From NCBI GenBank assembly GCA_022601315.1, contig JAHZIU010000235.1, forward strand, positions 1 through 8,510: a stretch of 8,510 nt of DNA. The letters run 5' to 3'. Every line of letters begins with the position of its first letter. Positions within the stretch are counted from its first letter, which is position 1. The notes under the pieces are model-generated. The model saw only the letters and a program-made list of their open reading frames with translations, made no database searches and had not been told where the DNA came from. This stretch comes from Betaproteobacteria bacterium (lineage in GTDB: Bacteria; Pseudomonadota; Gammaproteobacteria; Burkholderiales; Nitrosomonadaceae). Shown one piece after another: positions 5,823 to 8,510 of this stretch. The translations under genes and the position numbers were made by a program.

Positions 5823-7853
5823 TTAACGAACATAGTCTACAGGTGGTGGTAGAATTCTCTTTTCTTGGCTCAGGTAGCTAATCTGTTTCGATAACATATT
5901 AATGTCTACCCACCCTGACTCTTCCTCTGACGGCAACCATCGTGCACGTAAATAACCATAACGATCAATGAGAAATTCTATGTGGTCTGGGTTACTACCA
6001 CGACCTAATAAATCAGGCTGTCTCAACGTACGGCGTGAAAGCGCATAGCTTGTCGCAATTTCAGAAGCGCTTTGCGTAACAACTGGAAATGGCAATTCTG
6101 CAGTTACCTGGGCCAATTCTTCTGCATTTAAATCTTTTGTGGGCACAGCAAGAATTACCATATCCTGTGTACTTAATTGCGTATAAGCTTGTTTAAGTTG
6201 TTCGATTCTAGCCTTTGATTGTGGCCATGAAAAAACAACCAGCATTACAATTTTATCTTCACGAAAGTCTTGTAATGCGCCACGGGTTCCATCATGCGCT
6301 GAATACGAAAAACCGGGGGGTTGTACACTAGGTCTATTTTCGATAATTTCCGGATTTAAAAGACGCGCTTGATAACCTCGTGAAAGTGCATACACATAAT
6401 TCACTAAATCCCAGCGTTCTTCATCTGTTAATTTATCTTCATAACCTGGCATATCTGTATCCTTCATACCAAATGTAATCCAATGGTAGAAATCGCCAGG
6501 TGTATGTTCAATGGTATGTGGTTCTGTAAGCATATCAGGCATCTTTGTTGACATAGTACGAGCCTTGATACCATTACCCTGTCCTTGATGGCCGTGGCAC
6601 TCAACACAATTCTCAGCATATAATTCAGCACCATATGCGATAGAAATAGCATCGAACGGTACTGGATTACGCTGATATGTTTCTGGATATGCTTCCATTG
6701 ATAATGGCGGTAATGCAACGGCCAAACCTGAAATGAAGAGTACCAATGGAACAACAATTAATCGTTTTAATCCCCAATTTAATGACCTACCGACTTGTAT
6801 CATACAAACAGCCAAAGTAGCAATTGCAACACCAATCCAAACTTGAACTGCTACGCCAACCTCACCCCAAGTTCCGATAATTGAAAACCGAAATGAATAT
6901 GGCCATTCATCAATGAGTGCATGTTTTGCCGGTATAGCATTATGCGCAAGGATTGTTGCCACCAATAATAAAAGTAATGCAAAAATAAATTCAATACGTA
7001 TCCATTTTTGCATTTTGGAAGCAACGCTACTAACTTCACCTACTCTTTTACTTGTAGAAAACGATGGTAACCAATGCCAACGCACCCTTGAAGCTATTAT
7101 GAGTATCACTACCAACAAAAGAATTTTTGCATTAAGCAACCAACCATATGGTGTGGCAACTAGCGTAGCATAATCCCCATCAAAAATACGATCAGCAACT
7201 AAAATCCCGCTAGCGATAATTAAAACCATCACTGGCATTGCCATTAATGAGAATCGATTTAATGTATCAACATCATATCTATCTATCTTCTCATTTTTAT
7301 TTTGCTTTACATACACGTACATTAATCTTATGAAAGCTGGCAAAGCACCTAACCAAACACCAGCAAAAATTATATGAAGTGCATAGGGTGTAACAGCAAT
7401 GAAAGATAATTCTTCTGCTGCAGTATGACTAGCCAGCGATCCAGCTATTAATGGCAAGCACGCTGTTACCCCACAGAATACATAGTGCCAACGTGCTCGG
7501 GTTGTATTGCGCAAGTACAAAACAACGCCAAGCAAAAGAACAGCCAAAGTTGCACGTCCAACCCATATGTGACCCATGCGTGTATTTTGTACAATATCTA
7601 ACCAAACAACAGGGTGCCAGAAATTGTTGATATCTCCGGTTGCTTGTCCAGCCGTTGCAGCCAGAATCACAAATAGACCAGCAATGATAATAAATGCCAG
7701 CCAAAGAAAGACACGTTCAAATTTCGCAACCCATGGCGCTACCAAAGAACGCTTGTCCCTGCCGGCTATTACCAGGAAAACACAACTACCTAACAAAATC
7801 AGGTTTGCTGCCAGCTGTGACCAGCGAGCAATTGATGCTAATACTTCTATCAT
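5823..7853 (-). CDS. copD: CopD-cytochrome c-thioredoxin-like fusion, inner-membrane copper protein
   Basis: A 676-residue three-part protein. Residues 1-390 form about ten membrane segments with CopD features: H143, and H160 in ALHIIFAGVWLGALPA, the intramembrane histidine/tryptophan signature of CopD copper-uptake proteins. Residues about 405-492 are a class I cytochrome c domain with C416-V-E-C419-H420 for covalent haem and M468 (DMPGY) as likely sixth ligand, expected on the periplasmic side. Residues about 510-665 look like a thioredoxin/redoxin fold (IVMLVVFSWPQSKA, then FPVV and HIEFLIDRYGYLRAR). This last domain has no cysteine at all; the usual WCxxC site reads SWPQSKA, so it cannot do thiol-disulfide exchange. 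The ATG lies 1 base after the copC stop with no clear ribosome site, so translation is probably coupled. Simple CopD proteins are about 300 residues. Role: Cu transport coupled to electron transfer (inference). Confidence 0.88.
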   Translation of the reverse strand: MIEVLASIARWSQLAANLILLGSCVFLVIAGRDKRSLVAPWVAKFERVFLWLAFIIIAGLFVILAATAGQATGDINNFWHPVVWLDIVQNTRMGHIWVGRATLAVLLLGVVLYLRNTTRARWHYVFCGVTACLPLIAGSLASHTAAEELSFIAVTPYALHIIFAGVWLGALPAFIRLMYVYVKQNKNEKIDRYDVDTLNRFSLMAMPVMVLIIASGILVADRIFDGDYATLVATPYGWLLNAKILLLVVILIIASRVRWHWLPSFSTSKRVGEVSSVASKMQKWIRIEFIFALLLLLVATILAHNAIPAKHALIDEWPYSFRFSIIGTWGEVGVAVQVWIGVAIATLAVCMIQVGRSLNWGLKRLIVVPLVLFISGLAVALPPLSMEAYPETYQRNPVPFDAISIAYGAELYAENCVECHGHQGQGNGIKARTMSTKMPDMLTEPHTIEHTPGDFYHWITFGMKDTDMPGYEDKLTDEERWDLVNYVYALSRGYQARLLNPEIIENRPSVQPPGFSYSAHDGTRGALQDFREDKIVMLVVFSWPQSKARIEQLKQAYTQLSTQDMVILAVPTKDLNAEELAQVTAELPFPVVTQSASEIATSYALSRRTLRQPDLLGRGSNPDHIEFLIDRYGYLRARWLPSEEESGWVDINMLSKQISYLSQEKRILPPPVDYVR

Positions 7854-7854
7854 A

Positions 7855-8265
7855 TTACTGCATTTGATCTTTTATACGAAAACTATAATTGGACTCAACT
7901 ACATGACCATCAATCGACAACACACGGTATTCCACAGTGTAACTACCCGGGCTAATTTCAGGTATAGCCAAGACAACCGATTTTAAATCATCTGGCACAG
8001 ATGCAGGTTTTTCATCTGAAACAGAATTTCCATCTGAATCAAGTACAGTAATTAATGCATAGTTACTTTCAATTTCTTCATTAAACCATAACTGTACATG
8101 CTTGGGTGACTCAGTAAGCGCCGCTCTTCTGGGAGGATCTGACTTAATTAATGTCGCGTGTGCAAATACTGATTTTACTGGAAACAAAAGTAGCGTCGCA
8201 AGCATTAAAACCATCAGAAATACAAGTTGTTTTATTATGGTATCTGTAAATTTTTTTGTTTGCAT
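7855..8265 (-). CDS. copC: CopC periplasmic Cu(II)-binding protein
   Basis: A 136-residue exported protein. The signal peptide has K4/K5 and K12, a hydrophobic core (14-28) and a probable cleavage site VFA-H after residue 35. Mature protein therefore starts with H36, the amino-terminal histidine that ligates Cu(II) in CopC/PcoC. The other Cu(II) ligands are D119 and H121 in SIDGHVV. The LIKSDPP and LWFNEEIE segments are typical of the CopC beta-barrel. The Met-rich Cu(I) site of plasmid-type CopC is absent (the only Met in the mature chain is M135), so this is a Cu(II)-only form. It lies directly before copD (1-base gap) and presumably delivers copper to it. Upstream of ATG 8265, AAGAGAG (8269-8275) is a modest ribosome site. 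Confidence 0.93.
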   Translation of the reverse strand: MQTKKFTDTIIKQLVFLMVLMLATLLLFPVKSVFAHATLIKSDPPRRAALTESPKHVQLWFNEEIESNYALITVLDSDGNSVSDEKPASVPDDLKSVVLAIPEISPGSYTVEYRVLSIDGHVVESNYSFRIKDQMQ

Positions 8266-8319
8266 AGTCTCTCTTTTTATAATTGCTTAAATATTATTTT
8301 TTTGGAGTATATCTTTAAC

Positions 8320-8347
8320 GATGAGTTCCTTTTGATTAGAACTCATC
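8320..8347. terminator. Perfect 9-bp inverted repeat upstream of copC
   Basis: GATGAGTTC (8320-8328) pairs perfectly with GAACTCATC (8339-8347) around a 10-base loop, between the partial membrane-protein gene and copC. A T-run (CCTTTTT) follows only in the plus direction; in the direction of the operon the stem is preceded by an A-run and followed by GTTAAAG. It could be an intrinsic terminator for antisense transcription, or an mRNA processing/stabilising hairpin that sets copCD expression relative to the upstream gene. Confidence 0.4.
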
Positions 8348-8375
8348 CTTTTTAAAAAATTAAGAAATTTATAAA

Positions 8376-8510
8376 TTAAGCAGATGCTATTTCTTCAGGC
8401 TTCTTACGGCTACGCATAAAGAAGAAACCAACGGCACCGACTATCAACGCAATGGGTAGTACTGTGGTAAACCATGCAATCGGTCGACCCTCGCCAACTG
8501 AGAATGGAAA
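8376..8510 (-). CDS. C-terminal tail of a membrane-anchored protein (partial)
   Basis: Only the last 44 codons are in the window; the 5' part lies beyond 8510. The visible chain has a short polar stretch (FPFSVGEGRPIAW), one strong transmembrane segment (about FTTVLPIALIVGAVGFFFM), then a basic stop-transfer motif RSRKKPEE and the end IASA, with TAA at 8376-8378. This architecture suggests a periplasmic domain held by a C-terminal anchor with a short cytoplasmic tail. It lies 110 bases upstream of copC on the same strand. AmoD/PmoD-type proteins, which precede copC-copD in ammonia- and methane-oxidiser clusters, have this kind of C-terminal anchor, and so do other copper-related periplasmic proteins such as YcnI-like ones. 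The family cannot be decided from this fragment. Confidence 0.7.
   Translation of the reverse strand, partial: FPFSVGEGRPIAWFTTVLPIALIVGAVGFFFMRSRKKPEEIASA

Noticed and set aside
7576..7986. 136-residue open frame on the plus strand across the copC/copD junction
   Set aside because: It lies antisense to two genes with unmistakable family motifs and itself shows no domain, signal peptide or ribosome site.

Overview
The window comes from a Gram-negative bacterium, most likely an AT-rich gamma- or betaproteobacterium. The evidence is a Sec-exported periplasmic CopC, a membrane CopD carrying a haem c domain, an EpsC-type serine acetyltransferase and proteobacterial-looking protein sequences. By eye the DNA is moderately AT-rich, with similar codon use across all genes. 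No transposon, phage, CRISPR, tRNA or rRNA sequence was seen.

Layout. (1) Positions 1-1511, plus strand: a good sigma70-type promoter (TTGCCA-17-TATAAG) precedes a two-gene unit encoding a serine O-acetyltransferase and a small GlcG/HbpS-like protein, 10 bases apart. (2) Positions 1580-5069, minus strand, convergent with the first unit: a compact four-gene operon. In transcription order it encodes a DUF2064 nucleotidyl/glycosyltransferase-like protein, a family-2 glycosyltransferase of the radical-SAM-associated type, a long ArsM arsenite methyltransferase, and a radical SAM enzyme with a cysteine-rich C-terminus. The gene content matches arsenosugar-type organoarsenical biosynthesis. However, the radical SAM enzyme does not look like canonical ArsS, and no ArsS is present in the window. 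(3) Positions 5070-5822: about 750 bases with no supportable gene, containing several small inverted repeats, a weak candidate terminator for the copper operon and a candidate promoter for the arsenic operon. (4) Positions 5823-8510, minus strand: a copper operon. It consists of the C-terminal tail of a membrane-anchored protein cut by the window edge, then copC, then a long CopD fused to a cytochrome c domain and to a cysteine-free thioredoxin-like domain.

How the genes fit together. The arsenic operon probably methylates arsenite (ArsM), attaches or rearranges a SAM-derived group (radical SAM enzyme), and adds sugar or nucleotide-activated groups (two transferases). The final product cannot be read from sequence. 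CopC would bind Cu(II) in the periplasm and pass it to CopD in the inner membrane. The fused haem domain suggests a redox role linked to transport. The order 'membrane-anchored protein, copC, copD' resembles the distal end of ammonia or methane monooxygenase clusters (amoED-copCD / pmoD type), but that depends on sequence outside the window.

The most interesting points are the arsenic operon with a non-ArsS radical SAM enzyme and the three-part CopD fusion.
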